Below, piece after piece: positions 63,342 through 64,000 of a stretch of DNA of 64,000 nucleotides. A program made the translations under genes and the position numbers. Origin of the DNA: JAPLJC01 sp963697965 (GTDB taxonomy: Bacteria; Desulfobacterota; Desulfobaccia; Desulfobaccales; 0-14-0-80-60-11). The stretch covers positions 2,232,001 through 2,296,000 of the forward strand of contig OY969108.1 in the NCBI GenBank assembly GCA_963697965.1, given 5' to 3'. The notes under the pieces are model-generated. The model was given only the letters and a program-made list of their open reading frames with translations. It had not been told where the DNA came from and did not search any database. Positions within the stretch are counted from its first letter, which is position 1. Each line of letters opens with the position of its first letter.

Positions 63342-64000
63342 CTAATCTTGTTCATGTTCCCCCAGATACTCCATCACCAGTTGCATGTCCTCCCAGGTCT
63401 TTCGGCGCTCCTCGCGACATCTGAGGAGATAGGAGGGATGGAAGGTGGGCATCACCCGGATGTGGTCAAAGCGCTGCCAGTGACCCCGCATGAGGCTAAT
63501 CGGTTCCTTGGAGCCCAGCAGGGCGTGGGTGGCCACCTTTCCCAAGGTGACGATCACCTGGGGCCGGATGGCCTTTATCTGCTTGACCAGATAGGGCATA
63601 CAGGCCTCGATTTCGTCGGGCTGCGGGTCCCGGTTCCCCGGGGGGCGGCTCTTGACCACGTTGGTGATGTACACCTCTTCCCGGTCCAATTGCAGGTTAT
63701 GGAGCATCTTGTCGAGGAGTTGCCCGGCCGGGCCCACAAAAGGCCTTCCTGCCAGGTCTTCCTCCGCCCCGGGGGCCTCGCCGATGAACATCAGGCGGGC
63801 GCTGGGCGAACCCTCCCCGAAGACCAGGTTCTTGGCCCCGGCGTAGAGCTTGCAGCGCCGGCAGCGCCCCATCTCCTGCCGGATTTCCTCCAGGGTTAAA
63901 ACCTTCTCGGCCGCCGCCTCGCCGGCGGCAGGCGGCGCCGCGGCCGGCTCCTGGGGCAGGCCTCGCCAGCCCAAGCGCCGCTGGTAGCGGAGCCATTCCG
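63342..64000 (-). CDS. Uracil-DNA glycosylase, family 4 (partial, runs off the window)
   Basis: The frame is open to the end of the window, with the upstream part reading EWLRYQRRLGWRGLPQEP, so the true start lies beyond 64000. Seen: Cys pair of the 4Fe-4S cluster CRRCKLYAGAKNLVFGEG, motif A FIGEAPGAEEDLAGRPFVG, GKVATHALLG, and motif B HPSYLLRC, whose Cys and that in EACMPYL complete the cluster. It removes uracil from DNA. Confidence 0.93.
   Translation of the reverse strand, partial: EWLRYQRRLGWRGLPQEPAAAPPAAGEAAAEKVLTLEEIRQEMGRCRRCKLYAGAKNLVFGEGSPSARLMFIGEAPGAEEDLAGRPFVGPAGQLLDKMLHNLQLDREEVYITNVVKSRPPGNRDPQPDEIEACMPYLVKQIKAIRPQVIVTLGKVATHALLGSKEPISLMRGHWQRFDHIRVMPTFHPSYLLRCREERRKTWEDMQLVMEYLGEHEQD

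Overview
The window reads as a GC-rich chromosomal segment of an anaerobic bacterium, most likely a Desulfobacterota (former Deltaproteobacteria) of the Desulfobacca/Syntrophobacter kind. This placement is an inference from gene content: NuoE-NuoF fusions, a selenocysteine formate dehydrogenase, many dispersed palindromic repeats, and paralogues typical of that group. No rRNA or tRNA gene was recognised.

Layout. 0.2-4.6 kb: a surA-like chaperone and mfd on the minus strand. 4.7-7.9 kb: a small exported protein with an in-frame TGA and a selenocysteine-insertion-like hairpin, then an exported MsrA-MsrB fusion and a flavin disulfide reductase. 8-9.8 kb: YceI and a single-polypeptide CsrA-FliW fusion. 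10.3-14.8 kb: a two-gene NAD-linked formate dehydrogenase (a selenocysteine FdhA read through TGA at 11338, plus a NuoE-NuoF fusion). 14.9-16.4 kb: an AT-rich island with a zinc-ribbon/TIR-like (nucleoside deoxyribosyltransferase-like) predicted defence protein. 16.9-27.2 kb: HDAC-family deacetylase, SOD, PC4 protein, cysS, GYD protein, uvrB, dnaJ, DUF167, yggT and an MFS transporter. 27.5-31.4 kb: rpsB-tsf-pyrH-frr-uppS. 31.5-33.8 kb: an AT-rich Type II restriction-modification pair between two 42-bp near-identical inverted repeats. 34.2-44 kb: uvrC, an aldo/keto reductase, trmJ, a Slp lipoprotein, small conserved proteins, a divergent KptA-like protein, uppP and a ydcF-like gene. 44.4-60.1 kb: a complete complex I operon (nuoEF-A-B-C-D-G-H-I-J-K-L-M-N) interrupted by two genes for exported proteins; nuoM carries a +1 frameshift. 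60.3-64 kb: a Rho-N domain protein, slipin-NfeD and a partial family 4 uracil-DNA glycosylase.

How they fit together. Formate oxidation by the Sec-FdhA/NuoEF pair would give NADH (or run in reverse), and the separate complex I operon has its own NuoEF paralogue. The periplasmic MsrAB and the candidate mini-selenoprotein, with SOD, point to repair of oxidative damage in an anaerobe. Nucleotide excision repair is represented by mfd, uvrB and uvrC.

Most noteworthy observations: the mini-protein at 4805-5098, whose TGA aligns with the catalytic Cys of MsrA and is followed by a perfect 7-bp hairpin with a GGA loop; the CsrA-FliW fusion; the restriction-modification cassette bounded by inverted repeats; the AT-rich TIR-like gene; and at least three families of dispersed palindromic repeats in the intergenic regions.
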